Assembly: GCF_947500795.1 (NCBI RefSeq)
Contig: NZ_CANMTE010000002.1
Span: forward strand, 310,001-374,000
From: an uncultured Gelidibacter sp.
GTDB lineage: Bacteria; Bacteroidota; Bacteroidia; Flavobacteriales; Flavobacteriaceae
Length of the DNA stretch: 64,000 nucleotides
Reading direction: 5' to 3'
Both the position numbers and the translations under genes were made by a program. The notes under the pieces are model-generated. The model had not been told where the DNA came from. It saw only the letters and a list, made by a program, of their open reading frames with translations, and did no database searches. Below, in pieces: positions 26,996 through 35,250 of this stretch (positions are counted from its first letter, which is position 1; each line of letters begins with the position of its first letter).

Positions 26996-28057
26996 TTAAC
27001 TTTTTTTACAGACAAGCATCGTATGATATTCGCCTAATGCTAAATCTTCTTTAATCGTTAATCCAGCCTTTTCAATCAATGATTCAAATACAGTAGCAGG
27101 GTACATTTTGCTGTTGCCGTTGGCCATTACTGTAAAATATAGCGAGGTGGCTTCTAGGATGAATTTTGACATCGGGAATTCCTGACGGTCTGTAAAAGTT
27201 TCGATGATGATCAATTCTGTGTGTGCATCCATAGAAGCGACACAAGTGGATAGAATTGTCAAGATTTCATCTTCAGAAAAACAATCTAAAAATTGACTCA
27301 TCCAAATGACATCCGCACCCGTTGGAATTTGAGGATTTGGTTTTAACCAGTCCATTTCCTGTCCGCTGATGCGGTTTCCAAAACCTGCATCATTAATATT
27401 TTTTAAAGCTTTATTCAATTGTCCAGGCAAATCAATAATTTTCACCTGGATATTTTCATCATAATTAAAACATTGCAAGGCAAACTTTCCGGTATTTCCA
27501 CCAATATCGAACAGAAGTTTTGGTTGATTTTTAAACACGCGTTTTAAAGCCTCTTCAAAAATACCATCCGAATAAAAATGGTCAAACTCAAACCAAGATT
27601 GCTGTTCTTTTGGCGTTAATTGCGAAAGACCTTCATAAATCGTTTTCCATTCTCCCAACTCTTTTAAGCCTGATGGTTCTCCAGTTTTGATAGCCTCATC
27701 GAGATGAAACAAGCCTTTGTAACAAATGTCGTGCGTAAAGTTGAGGTTGACGTTGACATCTTTACTGTAATTTAAAAAATAGCCTGTTTTGGTAAGTTCA
27801 TAGATGCCATTTTCGGATTTACTGACTACGCCCGCACTTTCTGAAAATTCTAATAATACACCAAGACCGTAGCGACTGATGGAAAGTTGCTCAGAAATAG
27901 CGTCAATAGTAACGCCTCCGTTATGGCGACTATCGAAAATCAGGTCAAAAACGCCCAGTTTTTTTAAGGTAACTGACGATTGGAATATAAAAGGGGCGAA
28001 GGCTATTTTTTGTGCTTCCAGCAAAGCATCGGCGGCTCTAAGTTCTTTTTTCGACAT
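26996..28057 (-). CDS. SAM-dependent methyltransferase with N-terminal winged-helix domain
   Basis: A 353-residue protein with the layout of plant-type O-methyltransferases. The first ~90 residues look like a dimerisation winged helix (KLGVFDLIFDSR, ISRYGLGVLLEF). The Rossmann SAM site is LFDIGGNTGKFAL (about 180). Later segments such as GADVIWMSQFLDCF match acceptor-side motifs. In aryl polyenes the aryl head is often methylated, so O- or C-methylation of the head group is the best guess. It sits 7 bases after a ketosynthase gene and 6 before the half-KS gene. Confidence 0.85.
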   Translation of the reverse strand: MSKKELRAADALLEAQKIAFAPFIFQSSVTLKKLGVFDLIFDSRHNGGVTIDAISEQLSISRYGLGVLLEFSESAGVVSKSENGIYELTKTGYFLNYSKDVNVNLNFTHDICYKGLFHLDEAIKTGEPSGLKELGEWKTIYEGLSQLTPKEQQSWFEFDHFYSDGIFEEALKRVFKNQPKLLFDIGGNTGKFALQCFNYDENIQVKIIDLPGQLNKALKNINDAGFGNRISGQEMDWLKPNPQIPTGADVIWMSQFLDCFSEDEILTILSTCVASMDAHTELIIIETFTDRQEFPMSKFILEATSLYFTVMANGNSKMYPATVFESLIEKAGLTIKEDLALGEYHTMLVCKKS

Positions 28058-28064
28058 AAAGGGG

Positions 28065-29210
28065 TTATGTTAATGTTCTGAAGAGCGCCACAGTGTTGCA
28101 GCCCCCAAATCCAGATGCGGTTTTTAAAAATGTTCGTAATTCTTTTGATGCGGTTTCTTTGATGATGTTCAGTGGTTTGGTGACTCCCAAAGTTTCAAAT
28201 CCCGCAGAGGCAATTAAAGTATTATGGTGTAAAGATTGCATACCAATGATCGTTTCCAATAACCCAGAAGCACCCAAAGTATGACCGAAATAGCCTTTTA
28301 AACTATTTAATGGCGCATGCTCTAATCCTAATCTGTTGAAGGCGATGGCTTCCATTTCATCATTAAATAACGTGGCTGTGCCGTGGGCTGAAATATAATC
28401 GATGGTGTGGGAATCGATGTTTGCTTCCGCTAACGCCGATTTTATACTTCGGTATAATCCTTCGCCAGTGCGCGACGGTCCAGAAATATGATTAGCATCG
28501 TTACAACTCGCTTCACCCAAAATTTCCACAGTGTCTTCAGAATGATTGTTTTTATTTGAAGTTACCAATACACTGGCCGCCACTTCGCCTAAATTAATAC
28601 CAACGCGGTTGGCATCATAAGGTTTGCTGGGAGCGTCACTTAAGGCATGGAACGAGTTAAATCCAGAAATCACAAAATCAGAAACCAAGTCTCCGGCAAC
28701 CACGAAAACTTGATCATAAATGCCTTCTTGAATGTAGCGTTTCGCAATCGCAATTGATAAAATGCCAGAAACACAAGCGTTGGAAATTACAATCGCTTCA
28801 TTTTTAAAGCCGAAATAGTTTTGGATTATTTTTCCTAATTCGCTCAGATACGCACGTTCTTGTGGAAATTGGCTCTGAGTATTTAGCACGTCGATATTTC
28901 CTTTGGTGGTAGAAATAATAAGTCCGACACGATCAGAGAGGTCAATTCCTGAAGCTTTTATAGTTTTAGAAAGTGATAACAGCAGCATCTTTTCTAAACG
29001 GGTGAAATCCTTGTTAGGTTCTAAAATTTGAAATGCAGAATTCAAGGTTTCGGTTGGGATGACGGCTCCAAAAAATGGTTTGTAAAAACGGGATGCATCG
29101 TCAACTAATTGAATGGCGCGTTTGCCTTGTTTGAGATTTTCAAAAACGGTCGCGCTGTCAAACCCTAATGACGACGTAATATTATGGTATGACATATAGC
29201 ACTTAGTCAT
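28065..29210 (-). CDS. FabF-type ketosynthase (ApeR-like)
   Basis: A 381-residue condensing enzyme with all three catalytic residues: Cys146 (SNACVSGIL), His276 (SAHGTAT) and His310 (YFGHTLGASG). It is separate from the KS/CLF pair. In aryl polyene clusters a third, stand-alone ketosynthase (ApeR) is thought to start chain elongation, which would be a fitting role, but this is by analogy. Its start overlaps the thioesterase gene by 8 bases. Confidence 0.9.
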   Translation of the reverse strand: MTKCYMSYHNITSSLGFDSATVFENLKQGKRAIQLVDDASRFYKPFFGAVIPTETLNSAFQILEPNKDFTRLEKMLLLSLSKTIKASGIDLSDRVGLIISTTKGNIDVLNTQSQFPQERAYLSELGKIIQNYFGFKNEAIVISNACVSGILSIAIAKRYIQEGIYDQVFVVAGDLVSDFVISGFNSFHALSDAPSKPYDANRVGINLGEVAASVLVTSNKNNHSEDTVEILGEASCNDANHISGPSRTGEGLYRSIKSALAEANIDSHTIDYISAHGTATLFNDEMEAIAFNRLGLEHAPLNSLKGYFGHTLGASGLLETIIGMQSLHHNTLIASAGFETLGVTKPLNIIKETASKELRTFLKTASGFGGCNTVALFRTLT

Positions 29211-29652
29211 GCAATAATCCGTGTTTTTCTTTCCAATTTTTATAAAATTCTGGCAGATTTAATGCCATATCATTCGCCTCAAAATTGGTAAACACCTGAG
29301 TGGTTTCGCCGGTGCACACTATCTTGCCTTTTTCGTTTGTAATTGAATAAGTGAACATCAATTTTGCCGCCCGCGTATTGACATAAGTCGTTTCAATGGT
29401 CGCTACTTCGCCATAACGTAACGGTAAGTGGTGTTCTAAGACTGTTTTCACAATAGGGGTTGCATATCCATACGTTTTTACATCCAGATACGTCAAGTCA
29501 AAAGCCCTACCAAAGGCTTCACGGCCTTCTTCAAAATACTTGACGTAGTGTCCATGCCAAACAATATTTAAAGAATCGACCTCACTAAACCGCACTCGGA
29601 TTTGATGTGAAATTTTCAATGAAGGCACCTCTTGTTTTTCTGACTTTCTCAT
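29203..29652 (-). CDS. Acyl-CoA/ACP thioesterase (4HBT hotdog family)
   Basis: A 149-residue hotdog protein. The catalytic-type Asp26 is in RFSEVDSLNIVWHGHY, which matches the 4-hydroxybenzoyl-CoA thioesterase/YbgC signature. Members cleave acyl thioesters; here it could release or edit the polyene chain (ApeK-like). It starts 2 bases after the dehydratase gene stop and overlaps the ketosynthase gene by 8 bases. The substrate is not predictable from sequence. Confidence 0.87.
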   Translation of the reverse strand: MRKSEKQEVPSLKISHQIRVRFSEVDSLNIVWHGHYVKYFEEGREAFGRAFDLTYLDVKTYGYATPIVKTVLEHHLPLRYGEVATIETTYVNTRAAKLMFTYSITNEKGKIVCTGETTQVFTNFEANDMALNLPEFYKNWKEKHGLLHD

Positions 29653-29654
29653 TT

Positions 29655-30092
29655 TTATTCTTTGAGCACGAGATTCATTTCGGCATTTGCAATTTCTATG
29701 TTAGCACTAAAGATAGAAAGTTTTACCGACGTCATATGCATCATATCGTAGACAATAGTGACTTCGGTTTTTAAAATCTCATTTATGGTGGGTAATGAAT
29801 GGACGTGTAATTTTTTAATAGAGGCGATAAAACCTTCTTTTACAGGTTGATTATCTGATAAATTTTTAAATCCGGTGTATAAGGCAGCGGCTTGCGCCAT
29901 ATGTTCGATTAGTCCGGTTTCTGAAAACTCATCATTCGCTACGAATAGATTGTTCTTTAAAATTGTAAAACCTGCGGTCGCTTTTCCATCGCTAAAGTCT
30001 AAAAGTGAATCGACCATAATCATGGGTTCACGATGTGGAAGCAATTTTTTTATGTCCTCTAAATCGGTAATCGGAATTTTAGGTGTTTTCAT
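29655..30092 (-). CDS. ApeP-like 3-hydroxyacyl-ACP dehydratase
   Basis: A 145-residue hotdog protein. I chose the ATG at 30092, which leaves a 14-base overlap with the acyltransferase gene; an in-frame ATG at 30113 would add seven residues. Seen: LLPHREPMIMVDSLL near the N terminus and LIEHMAQAAAL in the central helix, both typical of the ApeP family of dehydratases. It probably pairs with the other hotdog protein (22113-22484) to dehydrate 3-hydroxyacyl-ACP intermediates of the polyene. Confidence 0.83.
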   Translation of the reverse strand: MKTPKIPITDLEDIKKLLPHREPMIMVDSLLDFSDGKATAGFTILKNNLFVANDEFSETGLIEHMAQAAALYTGFKNLSDNQPVKEGFIASIKKLHVHSLPTINEILKTEVTIVYDMMHMTSVKLSIFSANIEIANAEMNLVLKE

Positions 30093-30963
30093 TTTTATCG
30101 TTCCAAAAATCATAAAAATTGAACCATTGCAACGGATATTTCTTAACCATTTGTTCTACGTTTTCGGCGTATTTTTTCAAAAGGTCGTTCATATCGCCTT
30201 TCTTATAATCAATCCATTTGGCGTATAAATGATAATGTTTTTTCGGTTCTCGCATCACATACACAAAAAGGACAGGAACATTTAGTCGGCTAGCCAAATA
30301 AAAAGGGCCTATGGGGAATTTTGCTTTTTTTCCCAATAGAGTTTCCTCCAAACATTTGGTGTTATCCATATACCGATCTCCAGCAATGCATATAATTCTG
30401 TTGTTGGCTAATGCCGCATTAATTTCAAAAATATGCGATAAATCGTCCTTTACAACAATAAAATGTGTCTCTTTTTTAACATATTGCCCTAGATAGTCCT
30501 TGATTTCTTGATGGTCTTGATCTGTAATGACAATACTTATAGAATCCTTGGATAATCTTTCCTTGAAAAAATACTGCGCCAATTCAAAATTACCAATATG
30601 TGCACTGATAAGGATGCCGCCTTTGTTCATTGCAAGTACTTCAGCGATTTTAACTTCGCCGTCAAATTCGTAGGTATAATCGTTTCTGAGGCCTGCGGAG
30701 ATCGCTATTTTGTCGATTAAAGTCTGCCCAAACGTATAATAGGTTTTATAAATGCTGATCATGGTTTTAAAACGTGAATAGTGCAATCGTTTTCTGAAAT
30801 AGTAACGTAGACCACGCACATTTTTCCCTGAAAATAAGCAGAAATAAGGTACAGGAAGGTGCATTAATGCATAGGCGGCATTAATTCCGAAATTCTTTAT
30901 AAAGAATATGAACACCTTAAAACCGAAAACTGTGCCTCTCGATTTTCCATCCCATTCTGCCAT
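30079..30963 (-). CDS. LpxL/HtrB-family lysophospholipid acyltransferase
   Basis: A 294-residue membrane-associated acyltransferase. The HX4E active site is His122-Glu127 (SAHIGNFEL), and the N-terminal third is hydrophobic. In lipid A synthesis this family adds secondary acyl chains. In aryl polyene clusters a cluster-specific member is proposed to join the polyene to a lipid or glycerol anchor. That assignment is from context, since this gene is between fabG-like and dehydratase genes rather than in a lipid A locus. Confidence 0.87.
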   Translation of the reverse strand: MAEWDGKSRGTVFGFKVFIFFIKNFGINAAYALMHLPVPYFCLFSGKNVRGLRYYFRKRLHYSRFKTMISIYKTYYTFGQTLIDKIAISAGLRNDYTYEFDGEVKIAEVLAMNKGGILISAHIGNFELAQYFFKERLSKDSISIVITDQDHQEIKDYLGQYVKKETHFIVVKDDLSHIFEINAALANNRIICIAGDRYMDNTKCLEETLLGKKAKFPIGPFYLASRLNVPVLFVYVMREPKKHYHLYAKWIDYKKGDMNDLLKKYAENVEQMVKKYPLQWFNFYDFWNDKNENT

Positions 30964-31051
30964 TATAATTGTGATGTTTAGGCTTGAAGTAAGCGCATTA
31001 ATAAAGCGACAAATTTACGCGAATTTTTCGGTTCTAAAATTCGAGTATTGT

Positions 31052-31792
31052 TTAGTGAATACCACCAGTAATTCCGATAACTTCACCTGTAATGTAGGAT
31101 GCATTTTTTGAAGCCAGAAAAGCGACCAAATGCGCCACTTCTTCAGGTTTTCCGAACCTGTTAGCAGGAATCATTTTTTTAAGAGATGCTTCATCTAATT
31201 CTTCCGTCATATCAGTTTTAATAAATCCGGGAGCCACCGCGTTTACGGTGACGTTACGTTTGGCAACTTCTTGGGATAATGATTTTGTTGCAGCAATGAC
31301 AGCGCCTTTTGCAGCCGAATAATTTGTCTGACCAGAAACACCTTTTAATCCAGAAATCGACACCATATTAATGATACGACCATAACGGTTTAGCAACATT
31401 TTTTCGATAAGTAGATTGGTGACGTTGAAGAAACCATTTAAACTAGTGTTGATGACGTCATTCCATTCTTGAGGTTTCATCCACATAAATAGTCCGTCTT
31501 TAGTGATGCCGGCGTTATTTACCAACACTTCAATAATGGCGTCAGGTTGCTGTTCATGCCAGGTATTTAAGGCCGTTTGAACACTTTCGAAATTAGACAC
31601 ATCAAATTGGATGATTTGCCCAGAGCCTCCAGCGGCTTCCACCGACTTTAAGGTTTGAAGCGCAGCTTCTTTATTGGTGCTGTAATTGATGAGAATCTCA
31701 TACTCTGAATCTTTGGCGAGTTGAATGCAAATCGCTTTGCCGATGCCTCGTGAGCCTCCGGTAATCAGAGCGAATTTTTTTGATGTAGACAT
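31052..31792 (-). CDS. FabG-like 3-ketoacyl-ACP reductase
   Basis: A 246-residue classical short-chain dehydrogenase. The cofactor loop is TGGSRGIGKA (about 11-20), NNAG is at 92-95, and the catalytic set Ser145, Tyr158 and Lys162 is present with the FabG spacing. It would reduce the 3-keto group of the growing polyene with NADPH (ApeQ-like). It follows the ammonia-lyase by 42 bases and precedes the acyltransferase by 88 bases, so it is part of the same operon. Confidence 0.92.
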   Translation of the reverse strand: MSTSKKFALITGGSRGIGKAICIQLAKDSEYEILINYSTNKEAALQTLKSVEAAGGSGQIIQFDVSNFESVQTALNTWHEQQPDAIIEVLVNNAGITKDGLFMWMKPQEWNDVINTSLNGFFNVTNLLIEKMLLNRYGRIINMVSISGLKGVSGQTNYSAAKGAVIAATKSLSQEVAKRNVTVNAVAPGFIKTDMTEELDEASLKKMIPANRFGKPEEVAHLVAFLASKNASYITGEVIGITGGIH

Positions 31793-31834
31793 AGATTAAG
31801 TTTTTTTTGATTCAGAATAGAACTACTGGAAGTA

Positions 31835-33361
31835 TCAGCCCTTTTGATTCATGAGATATGCTTTAACCGCATTCACGTAAGGATACATCACAACATCTTC
31901 TTTAAATACTGGAACAATCGCGCGAATGGCGTCATAAATTGCTCTTGTTTTTGAAGAGACAGCATCTTTTACTTCTAAATATTCAATAGCCTGAACGATA
32001 GTGATTAATTCGATCGCCAACACTTCGAACGTGTTTTCAATCACTTTTTTAGTGATTAAAGCAGCATTGGTGCCCATGCTTACGATATCCTGATTGTCAT
32101 TATTGTTGGGAATACTGTGCACATACATTGGGTTAGACAACATTTGATTTTCGGCAGTCGTTGAGGTCGCTGTAAATTGCACGCCTTGCATGCCGAAATT
32201 CAAACCAAGTTTCCCTAAGTTGACAAATGGAGGTAAAATGTTATTAAGACTAGGATTGAGTAAATAATTTAACTGGCGTTCGGCAAGCATTGACGTCTTG
32301 GTGACTACCAGTTTTAACTTATCCATTTCTAAAGACACATAATCGCCGTGAAAATTGCCGCCATGATAAACATTTTTATTTTTGACATCCACAATAGGAT
32401 TGTCGTTAGCAGAATTCGCTTCTTCAATTAGAATCGTTTCTACCTGATTGAGCGTATCTAAAACGGGACCTAAAATTTGCGGGACACAACGTAAGGAGTA
32501 ATATTCCTGGACTTTATCTTCAAAAACAGTGACATTTTGCACGGCATTATATAAATGGTGCTCGCGTTTTTTTATGAGTGTGCTATCTTTTAAATGGGCA
32601 CGCATGAGTTCAGCAATCTCGCGTTGGCCATTATGTTTTTTGGTTTGATTTAATTCAAAAGAAAGATGATCGTCATATGCTTTGACAATTTCGTTGATGG
32701 CCGATGAAGCAGTAATTGTCCAATTCAGAAGTTGACGCGTGTAAATGGTGTTGACAATACCAACCCCAGTCATTACTGAAGTTCCGTTCATTAGGGCTAA
32801 ACCTTCACGGAGATGAATAGAAATTGGTTGTAGGTTTTCTGTTTTGAAAACGTCCTCGGTGTTATGCTTTTCACCTTTATACATGACTTCACCTTCTCCA
32901 ATCAAAACAAGTGCTAAATGAGCTAGTTGTACCAAATCGCCACTCGCACCAACGCCTCCATGTTCATAAATTACGGGTGTAATATCTTTATTGATCAATT
33001 GTGCCATCAATTCGACCACCGATTTATGGACGCCGGAATTTCCTAAGCACAATGTGTTCAGTCGCGCTAACATGGCAGCTTTTACGTATAATGAAGGAAT
33101 GGGATTTCCTGTTCCAGAGGCATGACTTCTGATTAAGTTGTACTGAAGTTGTTGGCGCTCTGAATCGTCAATTTTATATTGTGCCATTGGGCCAAAACCA
33201 GTATTGACGCCATAAATGATTTTGTTTTCTGAAAAGGTTTTTAAAAATTCGAAGCTTTTTTCAACCGTTTCAAGAACATTTTTGTCAATTTGTATGGATT
33301 GCTGATCAAATAAAACGTGTTTGAAATCATCAATTCCTAGGGTTCCGTTAAGTGTGACCAT
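31835..33361 (-). CDS. Aromatic amino acid ammonia-lyase, probable tyrosine ammonia-lyase
   Basis: A 508-residue HAL/PAL/TAL enzyme. The MIO prosthetic group would form from Ala139-Ser140-Gly141 (GVGASGDLV), and Tyr50 (YGVNTGFG) is the conserved loop tyrosine. Substrate specificity is not settled by the selectivity pair alone: residues 79-80 are Ser-His, as in histidine ammonia-lyases. However, the characterised tyrosine ammonia-lyase of Flavobacterium johnsoniae has the same pair, by my recollection, and is similar overall. Deaminating tyrosine gives 4-coumarate, the known starter of aryl polyenes. It is the first gene of the operon, about 70 bases downstream of a candidate minus-strand promoter. 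Confidence 0.9.
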   Translation of the reverse strand: MVTLNGTLGIDDFKHVLFDQQSIQIDKNVLETVEKSFEFLKTFSENKIIYGVNTGFGPMAQYKIDDSERQQLQYNLIRSHASGTGNPIPSLYVKAAMLARLNTLCLGNSGVHKSVVELMAQLINKDITPVIYEHGGVGASGDLVQLAHLALVLIGEGEVMYKGEKHNTEDVFKTENLQPISIHLREGLALMNGTSVMTGVGIVNTIYTRQLLNWTITASSAINEIVKAYDDHLSFELNQTKKHNGQREIAELMRAHLKDSTLIKKREHHLYNAVQNVTVFEDKVQEYYSLRCVPQILGPVLDTLNQVETILIEEANSANDNPIVDVKNKNVYHGGNFHGDYVSLEMDKLKLVVTKTSMLAERQLNYLLNPSLNNILPPFVNLGKLGLNFGMQGVQFTATSTTAENQMLSNPMYVHSIPNNNDNQDIVSMGTNAALITKKVIENTFEVLAIELITIVQAIEYLEVKDAVSSKTRAIYDAIRAIVPVFKEDVVMYPYVNAVKAYLMNQKG

Positions 33362-33416
33362 TTAGAGCGTATTCACAAAGTTTTTTAAATAGTAGAATAA
33401 CCAGAAGTAAAGTGGT

Positions 33417-33424
33417 TATTTTTG
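33417..33424 (+). promoter_or_regulatory. Candidate -7 element for the divergent flavin enzyme gene
   Basis: TATTTTTG matches the TAnnTTTG consensus and lies 44 bases before the ATG at 33469. It is only 5 bases from the opposing element used for the ammonia-lyase operon. The two promoters would therefore compete or be co-regulated. No good -33 TTTG partner is visible. Confidence 0.4.
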
Positions 33425-33429
33425 TGATA

Positions 33430-33437
33430 CAAATGTA
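33430..33437 (-). promoter_or_regulatory. Candidate -7 element for the aryl polyene operon
   Basis: On the minus strand this reads TACATTTG, an exact match to the Bacteroidota -7 consensus TAnnTTTG. It lies about 69 bases upstream of the ammonia-lyase start. I found no perfect TTTG -33 element at the usual spacing, so confidence is moderate. Confidence 0.4.
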
Positions 33438-33468
33438 AAATAATAAATCATTTAAATCCATTTGCAGT

Positions 33469-34716
33469 ATGAAGGATGTTCAGGTTGATGTTTTGATTAT
33501 TGGTGCAGGGCCGTCAGGTTGTGTAGCTGCTGCATATTTGCATAAACAGAATATCACGGTAAAAGTGGTTGAAAAAAGTGTTTTCCCAAGATTTGTTATT
33601 GGTGAAAGTTTATTGCCACGATGCATGGATCATTTTGAAGAAGTGGGATTATTGGATGCTTTGATTGCCCAGAATTTTGAGATTAAAAGTGGCGCACGAT
33701 TTATAAGAGGGGAGACTGTCTGCGAGTTTGATTTTTCTGAAAAATATACTGAAGGATACGATTGGACTTGGCAAGCGCCCAGAGCAGACTTCGATTTTGC
33801 CTTGACAGAAGAATTGAAAAGACAAGGCGTTGACATTGCTTTTAATCAGGAAGTGGTTGCTGTGGCATTTAATGAAGATGGTTCATCTCAAACTACGGTG
33901 AAGACTGAAAATGGAGAACACTATAAGGTGCAAGCCAAATTTATTATTGATTCAAGTGGATATGGACGCGTTTTACCACGGTTATTGAATCTTGATAAAC
34001 CTTCATCAATTCCTGAACATTCGTCAATTTTCAGTCATGTTAAAGAACTAGACCGTCCCGCAGGAACGGAAGGCACTTTTATAACCTTTGATGTGCTCGA
34101 TACGGATACATGGTTTTGGGTCATTCCGTTCAGTAATGGTAATACAAGTATTGGATTTGTGGGTAAAACAGATTTTATTAAAAGTTTTGACGGTACTCCT
34201 GAAGAACGCTTAGCCCAAATGCTAAAGAAATCGTCTTATTATTATGAGCGATTTAAAGATGTTGATTTTTTGTTTGAACCTAAAATCATTCAGAATTATT
34301 CTAAATCGGTCACTCAGTTTTATGGGAAAGGCTTTGCATTAACCGGTAATAGTGCTGAATTTTTGGATCCTGTGTTTTCTTCGGGTGTAACATTTGCCAC
34401 CGAATCAGGGTTAAAAGCAGCCAAATTAATCACCAAAGAATTGATGAATGAACCTTTAGATTGGGAACAAGATTATGCGGAGTATATGAAAAAAGGTGTG
34501 TCTGTGTTTGCCTCTTACGTTAAGGAATGGTACACGGGCAATTTACAAACCATCTTTTTTGAGGGTACCGATAATAAAGACATCAAACGTCAGATTTGTG
34601 CGGTATTAGCGGGGTATGTATGGGATGAGACGAATCCGTTTGTAAAGAATCACCATCGATTGATAAAGACTGTTGCTGATGTGGTTCGTTTGGAGAAGCG
34701 TTCTGTCCACAAGTAG
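33469..34716 (+). CDS. FAD-dependent oxidoreductase of the halogenase/monooxygenase superfamily
   Basis: A 415-residue flavoprotein. The FAD Rossmann loop is GAGPSG (12-17) with IGESLLP at 44-50, and WFWVIP at 215-220 resembles the WxWxIP motif of flavin-dependent halogenases. Flexirubin-type pigments are often chlorinated or hydroxylated on the rings, and similar enzymes are found next to their ammonia-lyase genes. It is transcribed away from the pigment operon across a 107-base gap. Whether it halogenates or hydroxylates cannot be decided here. Confidence 0.85.
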   Translation: MKDVQVDVLIIGAGPSGCVAAAYLHKQNITVKVVEKSVFPRFVIGESLLPRCMDHFEEVGLLDALIAQNFEIKSGARFIRGETVCEFDFSEKYTEGYDWTWQAPRADFDFALTEELKRQGVDIAFNQEVVAVAFNEDGSSQTTVKTENGEHYKVQAKFIIDSSGYGRVLPRLLNLDKPSSIPEHSSIFSHVKELDRPAGTEGTFITFDVLDTDTWFWVIPFSNGNTSIGFVGKTDFIKSFDGTPEERLAQMLKKSSYYYERFKDVDFLFEPKIIQNYSKSVTQFYGKGFALTGNSAEFLDPVFSSGVTFATESGLKAAKLITKELMNEPLDWEQDYAEYMKKGVSVFASYVKEWYTGNLQTIFFEGTDNKDIKRQICAVLAGYVWDETNPFVKNHHRLIKTVADVVRLEKRSVHK

Positions 34717-35017
34717 ATTCCATTTGTATCTATAGTTGGAAGTTTAGTATATAATTTCTTTCCAATATTGACTATTTTACATTTTGTCGCTGCTTTCTAA
34801 TATTCTAACTAAGATAATAGATAGTCTTATGAATTGTAGGTATTTTTAAATTAATAAAAAGGACTATTTGAACTGAATTTAAAATCGCATATATTTGAGA
34901 TAGAGGTGGAAAGCGTTATGAAATAGACACTGCACTTTGTCGAAAAAAATTGATAATCGTGGGTATTTTCCAATTTCTGTATTGCTAGCGCGCTTTATTT
35001 TATATATTTACTTGATA
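34717..35017 (+). other. Intergenic region with a strong promoter before the small membrane protein
   Basis: About 300 AT-rich bases follow the flavin enzyme gene. The first 150 hold nothing I can identify, and no terminator is evident. A well-formed promoter is at 34867-34897, so the last ~110 bases are probably a long leader. A tiny reading frame (ATG at 34915, then Lys and stop) lies in the leader. Confidence 0.5.
34867..34897 (+). promoter_or_regulatory. Bacteroidota promoter (TTTG - 19 bp - TATATTTG)
   Basis: TTTG at 34867-34870 and TATATTTG at 34890-34897 are separated by exactly 19 bases, matching the TTTG/TAnnTTTG consensus for the Bacteroidota primary sigma factor. Transcription would begin near 34904, giving a leader of about 114 bases before the ATG at 35018. 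This is the best promoter match I found in the window. Confidence 0.65.
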
Positions 35018-35248
35018 ATGATAAGACTAAATAAAAAAATAATAGCGACCGTTTTCCTGCTGTTTATGGCTGTAGTTTCTGCGAAAGCTGAAATTCCTGA
35101 AGATATGCCAAAACCTCAAGTGATGAACAGTGGAACTCCACCTCCCCCTGATGGATTGCCGATTGACAACGGTTTGATCATATTGTTCGCGATTGCAATT
35201 ATTTACGGAATTTATAAAGTTCTTCAACATACTAAAAAGCCTGCCTAG
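35018..35248 (+). CDS. Small secreted/membrane protein with proline-rich segment
   Basis: A 76-residue protein. I chose the ATG at 35018 over an in-frame TTG at 34937, because it begins directly with a signal-peptide-like stretch (MIRLNKKIIATVFLLFMAVVS). After the predicted cleavage comes a short acidic/proline region ending in PPPPDGLPIDNG, then one hydrophobic helix (LIILFAIAIIYGIYKVL) and a basic tail. Small proteins with this PPPxGLPID pattern and a C-terminal helix are frequent in Flavobacteriaceae; their function is unknown. It ends 2 bases before the convergent ribE gene. Confidence 0.7.
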   Translation: MIRLNKKIIATVFLLFMAVVSAKAEIPEDMPKPQVMNSGTPPPPDGLPIDNGLIILFAIAIIYGIYKVLQHTKKPA

Positions 35249-35250
35249 TA

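Noticed and set aside
33469-34716. Calling the flavin enzyme a halogenase outright
   Set aside because: Only WFWVIP and the FAD loop point that way; the catalytic lysine of halogenases could not be placed with certainty, so monooxygenase remains equally possible.
34937-35248. Longer start (TTG at 34937) for the small secreted protein
   Set aside because: It would place 27 residues before the signal peptide; the ATG at 35018 gives a clean signal sequence directly.
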